A stretch of DNA of 64,000 nucleotides, taken from Globisporangium splendens (lineage: Eukaryota > Oomycota > Peronosporomycetes > Pythiales > Pythiaceae). Location of the stretch: assembly GCA_006386115.1 (NCBI GenBank), contig VFIW01000011.1, positions 620,001 through 684,000 of the forward strand, in the 5' to 3' direction. A program made the translations under genes and the position numbers. Below the pieces are notes generated by a model. That model was given only the letters and a program-made list of their open reading frames with translations, searched no databases and was not told where the DNA came from. Each line of letters opens with the position of its first letter. Position 1 is the stretch's first letter. Shown here one piece after another: positions 26,032 to 36,824 of this stretch.

Positions 26032-27378
26032 ATGGAAGACGTCAAGTCCGCCGCCCACGCGCTCAATGTACGCCCCCTGCCTCATGTATATATGTATACT
26101 CAGTGTGCATCGCAGAGAAGCCGTCTGCGCAGTGTGTGTGTGGAGGTGTCTGACTGACTTTTGTGGTTGTGTTTGTGTTGGACGATGGGATCGCAAAGGA
26201 CCGCGGCGCGGGTCTCGATTTCGGCAAGTACATGCGTCTTGATAGATAGCTCTCTGGATTCTGTATGCCAGAGCTGCTACATCACTACCGCAACTAATCG
26301 CTGTGTATGCTGGTATTGGTGTTGCTACAGAGGTGTCGGTCGCCGAAGGGGACGACTTTGAAGCTGGTCTGATGTCTCCGAAAGGTACGAGAGGCAGCGT
26401 GACCACAGCTCATGGTGTATGCGATATTGACTACGCTTTCTGGTGCAGTCCGCGATACGCTTATGGGGAAGAAGGCAGGTTACAGCGACGGTTCCAAGGA
26501 AGAAGGCGCCCGCGGAGGCATGTGCGGGTGCTTCACGCTCGCGTACTACAAACCTGTATGTGCATTATTGATGAGTTCCTCGACCCTCAATATGCTTAAT
26601 GACTTACTCTCTGTCGCCATGATGGTTTAGTACTTTGATGTGGACACAGTCGATGTCCAGCAGCGGTTGACGCGCGCGTTGCTCCCGTTCAAGAAGAACC
26701 CGACGTTTGCCGAGATGATCGCGCCGAGCCCCGATGCGTACGGCCCCTTTTGGCTCTCGACGACGCTGATTTTCTGTCTGGCGTCGTGCAGTAACGTGGC
26801 GTCGTACATGGATTTTAATGGCGACATTAGCGAGTGGTCTTATGATTTCAGTCGCTTGGCGTCGGCGTACACGCTGGTCGAGATCTTTCTCTTCGGTCTC
26901 CCCGTGCTGCTCTGGCTGCTGGGGAAATACATGAGCGTCCCCATGACGCTCTCGTTCCTGCTCTGCTTGTATGGATACTCGATGGCGATTTTCATTCCGG
27001 CATCGGTACGTGCTTTTTTGCGTTGCTGTCCACTTTTCCCAATTGCGCGCTGACTGACTGCTCCTCATATCCAACTTTTTTGATTGGTGGCAGATTGCGT
27101 GCATGGCGCCGGCCGACGGCTTTGACTGGGTCGTGCTGCTGCTCTCGATGGCGTGGTCGCTGTTTTTTCTCTTGAACAACCTCTGGTCCGTCATCTCCGA
27201 ACATTTGTCCAAGGAGAAGATGCTGCCTGTGCTCGCGTTCATCAGGTACGCACATACAGCCACTCATGGATTTGTGTATGTGCCTCTATTTGCTCATGCG
27301 ATGCATTTGTTTCTCTTTGTTTCGCGCAGCGCAACGCATTTAGTGTGGGCGATCCTGATGAAATTGCTCTTCTTCTAA
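26032..27378 (+). CDS. Yip1-domain Golgi protein (YIPF1/2-like)
   Basis: Membrane protein of 256 residues in six exons: 26032-26067, 26333-26384, 26449-26555, 26631-27005, 27094-27245 and 27330-27378. The first intron is long (265 nt) and its acceptor was chosen to keep frame; the other splice sites are clear. A short acidic N terminus precedes CFTLAYYKPYFDVDTVDVQQRLTRALLPF and NPDAYGPFW-type sequence (SPDAYGPFWLSTTLIF), the hallmark of YIPF1/YIPF2. Five hydrophobic segments follow, with CLYGYSMAIFIPAS in the middle and an end at SATHLVWAILMKLLFF. Family members sit in Golgi membranes and bind Rab-type GTPases. The first two exons are the least certain part. Confidence 0.88.
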
Positions 27379-27525
27379 CTTGATTAATACATTCGTTCAC
27401 ACAAGAGAGACGCGGGACATTGAAGGCAACTAATCAAACTGGGATTGACGCAGACATTTAACATAGGGAAACATGCACATTTGCTTTCTTCTTTTCTCTA
27501 CAACTATGGCGCATACGACCTGTGC

Positions 27526-28777
27526 TTATTGCTTCGTGAGAACCTGCAGATTCTCGTCGTCGCTGTCGCTATCCATGCCGTTCTCGGCATTGAGCATCGC
27601 TTCTCGCTCGTCGTCTGGATGCGCGGAGAGAGTCTCAAAGTCGATGTCGCTGTCATGTGTGCTGATCTTTTCCGTCCGGTTCCTGAAGGGTTCATTTAAA
27701 TAGAAACAGTATCAGTAAATGAGGCACATGCACTCTTCTAACCAATAGAGAAGCAACCGAACGCACTTGAGGAAAATGGCGAGACGAATGTACTGCACGG
27801 CATTGCGGAGCGCGAGGATTGAGTCCGCCGCGACTTCTTCCAGTTCACCAAGCACGCCTTCTTCGTTGAAGTACATCGCGACAGACACCAGACTCATCAC
27901 TACACCCAATAACAAAATAGAAGGAGTATTGGTACGAAGCTCAAGTGAATGCCATTCCTGAAGCAGTAAAGTGACATACCGAGCGCGACGACATCGAAGA
28001 TATTGCACCACTTGGTCCAGAAACGCTGCAGTCCGCAAACACACAAGCACACATCAGAAACAAGATCTATTTTGAACAACTGTACTGCAATGCACAGAAT
28101 TCTACACATACTCGCTTGAACGCCATCATGCGCAGCAGCACTTCAAACACGAGGAGCGCGCTCACAGTGATCTCCAGCGAGATAAACAGCACAGACGAAG
28201 GGCTGCAGCACACCAGCACGTACCAAAAAAAAAGGATACACAACCAATCACCCAATGAGTCAACGGACGAACCGACAAAACTACGAAGCGTACGCAAAGA
28301 GCACGTACATGCGCCATCGGTTCAATACCGTCTATCGCGCATCAAGCCAACAAAACACATACACAAGCACACATCAGCCACGAACAGCTCTCGAAGGTTC
28401 ATCCTCTCATAGGATACAACGACAGAAGCCACACGTACCCACACAACGCATGCGATGCTGGAGACGACGGTGAAGAAGTAGATGAGGCGGTAGAAGCTGG
28501 AGAAGTAGAGCCGCGCCGCGACGGTCATCGCGTACTCTGCACATCCGATATGCTGCGTCTTGGAGGCGCTGACCGTCGGCGTGCGCACTTTCGAGGCGTC
28601 CGAGAGCGGCACGCGCGTGAACAGAGCGCGCCCGACCATCCTCACCCACCAGCCGAGATATGGAGCAGGCGCTGCTTGAGTCTGCGTGTGGAACGAAGCT
28701 CCAAGCTTCGATTTTCTTTCACGCGATTGGCTTTTAACAGCGCTTGCTTGCTGGTGATGGCGCAATACTCGAGGCAT
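27526..28777 (-). CDS. Voltage-sensor-domain membrane protein
   Basis: Five exons (28443-28777, 28112-28202, 27980-28025, 27767-27899, 27526-27682) give 253 residues. Four predicted membrane segments have voltage-sensor features: S1 YRLIYFFTVVSSIACVV; S2 VLFISLEITVSALLVFEVLLRM; S3 FWTKWCNIFDVVALG with the usual Asp; S4 ALRNAVQYIRLAIFLKNR with spaced Arg/Lys. No pore helix or S5-S6 follows; the protein ends in an acidic cytosolic tail (NGMDSDSDDENLQVLTKQ). It therefore resembles stand-alone sensors (Hv1-type proton channels, voltage-sensing phosphatases without the enzyme) rather than a complete cation channel. The exon 1 donor (GTGGGT) is the only one that keeps phase and is uncertain; the start at 28777 could also be further upstream. 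Confidence 0.72.
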
Positions 28778-29706
28778 GAGGAAGGCAGAGAAGGGTTCAG
28801 CAGCACCACTGTATCGACGCGTTAAAGTACGATTGATGACACATGCACACAGAGCTTTATTTGTTAGTTGTTCAAAATGAGTGCAGGATATAAGTAAGAG
28901 ATAACAGTATATGCATGCAAGCAAAGTGCCAAAAGAGGAAACAAATGAAACGCGTCACCAAACTGATGTAGTTTTGTGGCTTTGCTCGCCAGTTCAAGTG
29001 TTGTGGAGTTCCTCCGTCAAACGGACCGTTTGTCCGACCTGAAGTTCTCCTGCTGAATGAAGGGAGCGAGTGAAGAGGATGCGCCCTTCCCACTCGGATC
29101 GCAGCACACTGCACCAGTGTTGACGCCTGCCAACCTTCCCCTCTCATTTCCCTCATTGGACACCGTTTCTTCTGTCGCATCAAACACAGTTCCATTTTCG
29201 GCTCTTGTCGTGTGGCAAACATCGAATTGGGTGGTGGTCGTAAACACTGGCATCTGCTGTTGATAACAATCAAAGCAAAACAGTCGTGGAGTGGTAGCAA
29301 AGCGAGCACTATTGCACGAAAGTGTGCCCTTTGGCTGCAGAATGTACAACCAACGCACTGGAAGCATTTCGGTTCACGCTTCCATTCCGCCGCCGAACCT
29401 CTCGCATTCTCCACGATGGAGACCGTGACAGCTGAGCCCACTAGCAAGCCATTGCGACACGGTCTCTCACGCCACCTCGTTCTTTTTGCTCACTCGGAGA
29501 CAACCATCAGCTTGAAAGGAGGAATGCGTCCCACTCTCTTTTGGTGGAGCTGCAACTTCAACTTGGATGACGCGCGCAAAAAAGGTCCCGGGATGCGCCA
29601 ACTACTCGCACTATGAGTCCGGTGCGTTGCCGAATGCGTGGAGCTCACTTCCGAATCCGCGGTCTTCGACTCACAACGCGCGACTCGGAACCCCTCCTTC
29701 TGCACG
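28778..29706. other. Divergent intergenic region
   Basis: 929 bp between the voltage-sensor gene and the Notum-like gene, which diverge from here. No gene recognised; a 134-codon frame at 29212-29616 lacks any feature. Confidence 0.45.
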
Positions 29707-31118
29707 ATGTGGAAGACCTGCGCTATCGGAGCATTCGTGGCGTGCGCGCTCAACGGGATCGCGACGGCGATCCGCCCAGGGGACCAAGCGTGCGCTCTCA
29801 GCGCATCGAACCAGTGCGCCGTGAGCGCCATCGAGCCTTCGACGTTGGACGGCAGTGTGCTCATCTACCCGGGTGGCAAGACTCGCTGCGCGTTTGACGA
29901 CTTTACCGATGTGAAAGGCAATTTCAATACGAACAAGACCTACTTCTTCCAGGTGTTCCCGAACAAGGATCAGGACAAGAAGAAGCTGCTGCTGTTCTTC
30001 CAGGGCGGAGGCGCATGCACTGGTGATGACACGTGCAGTTTCTCGCTTCAATGCTCGCTGGGCAAATCGGCCACGTTCAACCCGAATGCCGTGCCCAGCA
30101 GCAGCGGTATCTTGAACCGCACGAACACCGACAATCTGTTCAAGGACTGGAACATTGTGCACATCCCGTACTGCACGGGTGACCTTCACGTTGGCAACGC
30201 TGAGCACCAGCCTTCCGATAGCGTCTATGCCCAGTTTCTCGGTCAACCGCAATGCATTGGCCAGAAAATGGCGACGCACATGGTCGGGTACGAGAACACG
30301 ATGTCTGCGTTGAAGTGGGCGTTGGCCAACTACCCAAGCCCAGAGCACCTCATTGTCGGCGGCGCGAGTGCGGGGTCGCTTGCTGCTCAAGCAGTGAGTG
30401 CGCTGGTGGCCGATCTCTGGAACGTCAAGGACTCGGCCACTCGGTACTCGATACTCGCGGACAGCTACGTCGGCGTCTTGCCAGAAGAGGAGAAACCGTC
30501 TGGCGAGACGCTCGATTACTATGGCGCGTGCGACGTTGACCTGAAGGTTTCAGCCGGGATTGTATCGTCGTGCAAAGCCAAGACGCTCACGGTCGTGCAG
30601 TTGATGTCGTCGCTCCTACAGGCAACATCGTTTAGTGACTGGCTGTTCATCGACAGCAAAGCCGATCAAACGCAGCGGTACTTCTATCAGCTCGTGAAGG
30701 ATGGCATCGCGGGGTACCCGTTCCCAAACCTCATCTCAGGCACTGACTTTTTCGCGGTAAGTATTGAAGTGCTGCAGTGCCATTCTTTTTTTGTGAGAAT
30801 GTCGTCCCCATGCACACTTTGTACTAAAATGTGCGCTTTTACTTTGTCTACATCCAGGACATGACGACGATGATCAACGCGTACCGCACCGTGAGTTCGC
30901 GCATCTCGACGTTCTTTGTCGAGGGCCAAAGACACGTGTTCCTCACGTCTGAAGATTACACGACCGTGTTGAGCGACACGGGCGACGCACTCGGCGCGTT
31001 CCTCAAGAAATGGCTGCTTCCGCACGACGATCCGTCGGTCGCGCCGACGCCAGCGCCAACGTCGAGCAGTCCGTCCCCTTCTTCATCGACCACGCCATCG
31101 GTTCGTCCAGGCTGCTAA
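29707..31118 (+). CDS. Secreted Notum/pectin-acetylesterase-like hydrolase
   Basis: Alpha/beta hydrolase of 436 residues, two exons (29707-30756, 30858-31118; 101-nt intron). The N terminus MWKTCAIGAFVACALNGIATA is a signal peptide, so the enzyme is secreted. Family marks are FQGGGACTGDDTCSF (oxyanion region), HIPYCTGDLHVG and the nucleophile elbow GGASAGSLAAQ, with many cysteines for disulphides. Substrates in the family are acetyl esters of plant pectin or, for Notum, protein-linked acyl groups; for an oomycete a plant cell-wall ester is the natural guess but is inference. The C terminus is a Ser/Pro/Thr-rich tail ending VRPGC with no GPI signal. The start at 29707 is preferred to 29638 because it begins the signal peptide. 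Confidence 0.88.
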
Positions 31119-31311
31119 AGCGTTTGAAGAGCAGCAAACTCTTATTCACCACTTGGAGAAAAGTATCAACTCTCAAGACCGATTTTGTTCTTTTGATGCC
31201 AACCCCTCTTGATACTTTTATTCTGCGAGAGTGCAGTAGTACGCAAAACAGGCAGCTTCAACTAGTGCTAACTACGTTCAGTACTTGATACCACAGCGAG
31301 GAGTCCATCGA

Positions 31312-31388
31312 CATTCTGGAGCCCACGAGTGGCACGATGGAGAGAGGAAAGGAGACGTTCCCTCCTACCACTCATGGGCTCCAGAATG
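31312..31388. repeat. Hairpin-forming inverted repeat
   Basis: CATTCTGGAGCCCACGAGTGG (first 20 bases shown in key: CATTCTGGAGCCCA at the outside) at 31312-31332 pairs with 31368-31388 with one mismatch; the 35-bp interior (GGAGAGAGG..TTCCCTCC) can pair further. Lies between the Notum-like gene and its decayed paralogue. Confidence 0.7.
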
Positions 31389-31681
31389 ATAAGCAAACAC
31401 GCCTCCATCCCCAAACACGGCTAGCTGGGTTTGCCTCTTTGGATTGGGCACGTAGAGGGACAAGCGACACGCTCGACATGGCGAAGTTTCAAGCAGTAAG
31501 ACCGTTCGGATTGCACAACAAGTCGTCACTCCTCATGTTGTATTACACGTGCGCTACTACTCGAAGCCGGCGACGGAGATGCGTTAGGCCAGCCAGTGTC
31601 TCCATCACTTTCCCGCATTCTGGAATTTACCTTCTCGCTGTCAATAGCTTCGTTCTCGACCTCTCATTATTTACTGGGATA

Positions 31682-32480
31682 ATGCAGCCAATTTGCTGCA
31701 TGCTTATCGGCATGTTTGCGTGCACGCTCAGCAACACCATCGACGCGTATTGGCCAGGCGACCATACCTGACCACTCAGTGCATCCAACGATAATAACAA
31801 GTGTGCTGTCGACTCGATCGTACCGTCCGCACTGGATGGCAGCGTGCTCATCTGCCCAGGCGGCAAGACTCGCTGCGCATTTGACGATTTTTGGCACGTG
31901 CGATGTCGACCTGAAGCTCCCAGCCGATTTTGCCGACCCAGACGGTGACCGTGATGCAACTCGTCTCGGCTCTGCTGAAGCAAGTAGCGCCATTCAGCGA
32001 CTGGTTGTTCATCGAGAAAAAGGAAGACGAAACGGAGTGGTTCTTCTACCAGCTCGTCAAAGACGGTATCGCCGGATTCCCATTCCCAGAGCTTCTCTCA
32101 GAAGTCGACTTCTTCCAGTACGTGTCATCTCTCTCTATCTCGAGTGTGTGGCTCAGACTAACCATGTTGTTTTTCCGATTATGTGTGTCAAGCAAGTGGA
32201 GACGATGATTGTGACATATCATTCAGTGAGTTCACGAATCTCAACTTTCTTTGTCGAGATCGAGCAGCACGAGCTCCTGGTCTACGACAACTACACCGCG
32301 ACCGAGAGCGACACTGGGGACAAACTTGGAGAGTTTCTCAGGAAGTGGTTGACGCCTTCCAACAATACCACAGAACCAGGAACTGCAGCACCAAGTTCGC
32401 TGGCTGCAGCCTTGTTGGGAGCAGCTCCATTGCTCCTTGCAGTGACTTGCTCCTGGGTTCTTCTCATGGGCCACGCGTAA
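31682..32480 (+). pseudogene. Notum-like hydrolase, truncated paralogue
   Basis: A second copy of the neighbouring gene, tandem and in the same orientation. The signal-peptide region is recognisable (ATG at 31682, then AYWPGD), but a TGA stop follows at the position of the conserved cysteine (about 31770). DGSVLICPGGKTRCAFDDF is then joined directly to GTCDVDLK in another frame: about 650 bp holding the catalytic core have been lost. The 3' half (SDWLFIEKKEDETEWFFYQLVKDGIAGFPFP, then a 3' exon beginning about 32200) is well kept. Unlike the intact neighbour, its C terminus ends in a hydrophobic stretch (AAALLGAAPLLLAVTCSW) typical of a GPI-anchor signal. Confidence 0.85.
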
Positions 32481-32657
32481 TGGACATGCGCAGTCTCATG
32501 CTGAGATAGAGCTCTTCAGTCGAAACTGTACCCATTTCAAGAAAATCTGATAAATGGTCCACTGACTGCCATCCAAAAATATCTGAATTTTTCATTCACG
32601 GTTTGTAATTACACGAAATCGTTCGTGCTGTGTGTTATTGCATGATTTGCTGGTAGC

Positions 32658-35600
32658 TTATCTCTTTTGGTGGTTGATGTAGCGGAGTGCGAGACCGCTG
32701 AGGATGAGAAGTCCGACAATGTACGCGATGATGATGAAGAAGTACGCCACGATGTTGTCGCGTTCCATCCCAAACATACCTTCGGTGATCTCGCGGACCG
32801 TCATGTGTCCCAAGTCGATCGGCATGCCCCCGAGCGGCTGGCAAGCGAGTTGAGGGCCTGCATTTTCGTATTGACCGAGGCTTTCGTTCCACGTCGGTGC
32901 TTGATCACAGTCGGTGAAAACGAGCGCAGCCCCAATAGAAAGCGAGAACCGCTGCGGCGTGATCGTGTGCACCCACCGGAGACCCTGAGGAATCGCGCTC
33001 GCTGGAGGAGTGAACCCCATGAACAAGAAGAACGCCGTGTTCACAAGAACACCAATGATACCAGCGACTTCGCCGCTCGGTAGCGCGTATGCGAAGGCAT
33101 GACCCATATAGGTCATGAGCAAGACCGCCAACGCCATGTTGAGCCAAAAGATCACCCCAGTGCCAAAACCCGTGAAGCCCACCATCGGGTAAAAGATCGC
33201 CGTGAAGAGGAGTGTGCTGAAGAACACGTACGGGATTTCAGCAACCGTGGAGCCAACAAAGTACCAGAGTGCGTTGTAGGTCTGCGCAGCGCGTTCGCGG
33301 TAGAACGAAGCGCGCTCATTCGACGCGACGGGGATCACACTGGTGAAAGACACGAAGCCACTGAATACGATTGCCAGGTATACCATGCCGACACCAGAGT
33401 TTACGCCACTGTACGTAGCATAGTTGGCATCCACAAAGGTCACGCCAAAGAGCAAGGCCAAGACGATTGCGAGCGCGAAGCGAGTCAAGTTGTACGACGG
33501 CGTGCGCCAGTACACGTCCATGAATCGACCGACGACGAATTTCATCTGCAGCAGATTACCCGCAGCGCGCTTGTTCGCGAAGACGACCTCGTCCGACTCC
33601 GGCGCAGGAGTCGACACACCAGGTTTCGCCATCATCGCGTCCAACAACTGCTTGTGCTCGCTCTTCTTGAACACTTGAGCAAAGTCTGTGTCTTGTGTGG
33701 GTGTGCTACCGGCACTGACCCCGGCACCAATGCACTCGAGGATCCACGTGGCTGGGTTGTAGCCTGGAGTAATCGGCGCCACACCTGGAATGGCTTCAAA
33801 GTAGTTGATCAAGTTGCGGCAATCCTCACCCAGCTCACCAAAGAATACGGTCTCGCCTCCACGCTTGAGCAACAGGAGGCTATCAAACAAGAAGAACACT
33901 TCCGACGAAGGCTGATGGATCGTGCACACGATCGTACGACCAGTATTGGCCACCTTGCGGACACCGTCCATGATCAACTTGGCCGAGCGTGCGTCCAGTC
34001 CACTCGTTGGCTCATCCAAGAACAACACACTCTGCTGCGCCGCCAGCTCAACGCCGATCGTCAGACGCTTCATTTGCTCCACGGAGCTGCCGCGGATGAT
34101 CTGGTCGGCAATGCCGTGCATGTCGAGCAAGGTCAGACACTCGTTGACCGACTCCAACTTCTTGGCAGCAGACAATCGGCTGTCCTGGCGCAAGAACGCG
34201 CTGAATGTCAACGCTTCACGGATCGTTGATGCTTCCGAGTGGATGTCCATCTGCTCGCAGTAACCAGTCGAGCGACGAATGGCCAAGTCGCTGGCCCCGT
34301 ACCCGTTGAAGAAGATCTTGCCGCGGATCTTGCCGCCAGTCTTGCGTCCTGCGATGACATCCATCAGCGTCGTCTTGCCAGCGCCAGACGAGCCCATCAG
34401 CGCCGTCATCGTGCCAGGGAGCGCAAAACCCGTGATTCCCTTGAGCAAGTCAATCGTTTCGTGCTTTGGGTTGCGCGGTAGCGGCACGGTGTACCACAGA
34501 TCCTGGAACGCGAGCGTCACCGGAAGAAAGCTCCGCTCGTCGGATTTGATGTCCACAGCAACCTCGCCGCTGGACGACGTCGACGAATCAGGCGTACCGG
34601 AACTTCTTTTAGGGGTCGACACCTCCATGTACGCATCCACCGTCGCATCCCCCTGCCGCTTGTTTCCAAGCGTGACTTTCTCTGGAGCCTCGTAGCGCAC
34701 GTACTCGAGAGATAAGTACGACAGGGTCATAAAGATCATGTACTGCACGAGCAGCACGACTACTGACACCGGGAGCCAGAATTTTTCGGTTGGCACACCA
34801 AACAGACTCATGTAGTACTCACTCATCGTTCGATTGTTGAATTGTTCGCAGTAGTTGAGACCATTGTATTCGCACACGTCAAACTCTGGTGAGCGGTATT
34901 GATTGACAGCTAAACCACGAAGGCTCCAGCCGACGGGGCTGATCCAGTACAGCCAAATAAGGTAGTCTGGCATCTGGGCCTTTGTCACGATGAACCCGGC
35001 AAAGATCACAAACGTCAGGATTGAGACCATGCCGACGGGACCCGCGATGTTGCTGTGCGGAGAAAGCGTGGCGACGAAGAAGTTCCAGACCCCGAGTGTC
35101 ATGTGCGTGATGAGCAGCACGATTTCAAAGATAATGAATCGGCTCGCTTGGTTCACGAACCCGCACATCCAGTACGACAGCGTCCCAAAGACGATGGTCT
35201 CGACGAGAGCCAACGGAAACTGAGCAGCAGCATTGGCAAGCACGTAGGACGACGTGCGGAAGAAGTTGGCTCGGCGTTGCTTGTAAAAGACTTCGCGGGC
35301 ATCCACGTACGTTGGGATCTGAGACTGTTGGCCCAGCGACAAGAAGATCACGGTCGCGAAAATGATTCCCATCACGATATTCACCTGCGTTGGGTCAAAC
35401 TGGAAGAACATGGCCGAGTTCAAGAGACCCATCACGATCACCATGGCAACGCGACCGCAGATGAAAGACTTGTTTCGGAACTGCACCATCAGCTGACGTC
35501 GCGTCAGCGTCGCTGTACTGTCCAAAAACGACTGGTGGAACTCGGCCATTGGCTCCATGTGCGCTGCCACGTTGGCAAGAAGCTCTGGGCTGTGAGGCGT

Positions 35601-36824
35601 GTCCAAATATTGACGCGTGGCGGCGAAGATGTCCGACTGGCGGAAGATCTCTGCAAACTCACTCGCAAGGCGAGGACGCGGGTGATGGTGAGGCGGAGGT
35701 CCGATCTCATACTTGCGTTGCTGACTCGTACCGAGGTCGAGAAGGTAGTCGCCGACATCGCGTTCTGGTGGACACACAAACCCGAGCTCCTGGAAGTAAC
35801 CGACCACTTGCTCGCGCGGACCGTGGTACATTATTTCGCCTTCGTTCAGGATCATCACGTCATCGAAGAGCGCGAACACTTCCGGCGATGGCTGCAGCAG
35901 CGCGATAACCACCGTTTTGCGAAGCTTCTTGGCAATTCCGCGCTGCGTGCTGATGATATCGTAAGTGGCGGCGCTGTCGAGACCCGTACTGATCTCGTCC
36001 ATGAACGTCACGTACCGCATCCCGAACTCCATTTCACCCACGGTCACACGCTTGCGCTCGCCGCCGGAGACACCACGCGTCATCGAATCACCGACAACTG
36101 TGTCCTGGCAGTTCTGGAGTCCAAGCTGTTGGATGATCACGTCTGGGTAGTGCTCAAACAGAGCGCGTGCAGCTTCCAGCGCCTCCGCGTTCTCTTCCGG
36201 CGTGCCTTTCGAGAGTAGCTCTTCGCCGCGCCGAGAGAGCTCGCCACCGCAGAATGTGTGAGCAAACTCGAGCGTCTCCTTGACGGTCAGACCTGGAAAA
36301 TGCCGGTCGTGCTGGTCAACGTACGTGGCAAACTGCGACAGCGTCTTCGTAACGGCTTCCTGTGGAACGCCGTTGTACGTGATCTCGCCTTCCACCGTCA
36401 CGTTTTTCTCCACTGGGAACCGTCCGCTGAGAATCTTCATCATGGCCGACTTCCCGGACCCAGGCTGACCTAGCACGAGCGTGAGTGTGCCCGGCCTGAA
36501 CGCACCGCTGACGTTCTTGAGGATCTCCTTGCGCGCTCGACGCTTCGAGACACACGAGAATGCCATCTTGACCGTGTTGAGCAGCGTCGGCAGGTCAGAA
36601 GTGGGCGAAGCTGCGTCTTCGTCGACGACCGCGACGTCGGCGGACAGGCTGAGATCCGAGAACCGGACCTCCATCTGGGGGAGCGCGCGACCGAGCGCGG
36701 TCTCGAGCTTCGTCGAGACGTATTCGTGGAGTACGTGGGGACCATGCGCCATGAGCGTCTCCCCAGACTCGAGTCGCACGTCGGGCGTACGCTTTGCCTG
36801 AGGTTGATGAGATACCGAAGTCAT
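32658..36824 (-). CDS. PDR-type ABC transporter (full-size ABCG)
   Basis: Intronless 1,388-residue efflux pump of the pleiotropic-drug-resistance family, layout NBD-TMD-NBD-TMD. NBD1: Walker A GQPGSGKS (about 119-126), signature VSGGERKRVTVGE, Walker B TFMDEIS. NBD2: Walker A GSSGAGKTT, signature region SSVEQMKRLTIGVE (degenerate, as is normal for the asymmetric PDR half), Walker B LFLDEPTSGLD. Each half ends in a six-helix ABC2 domain plus PDR extension. It resides in the plasma membrane and typically exports hydrophobic toxins or lipids. The ATG at 36824 gives a complete family-length protein. It converges on the Notum-like pseudogene. No truncation or stop is seen. Confidence 0.95.
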   Translation of the reverse strand: MTSVSHQPQAKRTPDVRLESGETLMAHGPHVLHEYVSTKLETALGRALPQMEVRFSDLSLSADVAVVDEDAASPTSDLPTLLNTVKMAFSCVSKRRARKEILKNVSGAFRPGTLTLVLGQPGSGKSAMMKILSGRFPVEKNVTVEGEITYNGVPQEAVTKTLSQFATYVDQHDRHFPGLTVKETLEFAHTFCGGELSRRGEELLSKGTPEENAEALEAARALFEHYPDVIIQQLGLQNCQDTVVGDSMTRGVSGGERKRVTVGEMEFGMRYVTFMDEISTGLDSAATYDIISTQRGIAKKLRKTVVIALLQPSPEVFALFDDVMILNEGEIMYHGPREQVVGYFQELGFVCPPERDVGDYLLDLGTSQQRKYEIGPPPHHHPRPRLASEFAEIFRQSDIFAATRQYLDTPHSPELLANVAAHMEPMAEFHQSFLDSTATLTRRQLMVQFRNKSFICGRVAMVIVMGLLNSAMFFQFDPTQVNIVMGIIFATVIFLSLGQQSQIPTYVDAREVFYKQRRANFFRTSSYVLANAAAQFPLALVETIVFGTLSYWMCGFVNQASRFIIFEIVLLITHMTLGVWNFFVATLSPHSNIAGPVGMVSILTFVIFAGFIVTKAQMPDYLIWLYWISPVGWSLRGLAVNQYRSPEFDVCEYNGLNYCEQFNNRTMSEYYMSLFGVPTEKFWLPVSVVVLLVQYMIFMTLSYLSLEYVRYEAPEKVTLGNKRQGDATVDAYMEVSTPKRSSGTPDSSTSSSGEVAVDIKSDERSFLPVTLAFQDLWYTVPLPRNPKHETIDLLKGITGFALPGTMTALMGSSGAGKTTLMDVIAGRKTGGKIRGKIFFNGYGASDLAIRRSTGYCEQMDIHSEASTIREALTFSAFLRQDSRLSAAKKLESVNECLTLLDMHGIADQIIRGSSVEQMKRLTIGVELAAQQSVLFLDEPTSGLDARSAKLIMDGVRKVANTGRTIVCTIHQPSSEVFFLFDSLLLLKRGGETVFFGELGEDCRNLINYFEAIPGVAPITPGYNPATWILECIGAGVSAGSTPTQDTDFAQVFKKSEHKQLLDAMMAKPGVSTPAPESDEVVFANKRAAGNLLQMKFVVGRFMDVYWRTPSYNLTRFALAIVLALLFGVTFVDANYATYSGVNSGVGMVYLAIVFSGFVSFTSVIPVASNERASFYRERAAQTYNALWYFVGSTVAEIPYVFFSTLLFTAIFYPMVGFTGFGTGVIFWLNMALAVLLMTYMGHAFAYALPSGEVAGIIGVLVNTAFFLFMGFTPPASAIPQGLRWVHTITPQRFSLSIGAALVFTDCDQAPTWNESLGQYENAGPQLACQPLGGMPIDLGHMTVREITEGMFGMERDNIVAYFFIIIAYIVGLLILSGLALRYINHQKR

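Noticed and set aside
33099..36218. Long plus-strand frames (33099-34229 and 35055-36218) opposite the PDR transporter
   Set aside because: Complete shadows of the transporter; His/Arg-rich sequence without motifs. Unlike the retrotransposon antisense ORFs they have no part outside the sense gene.
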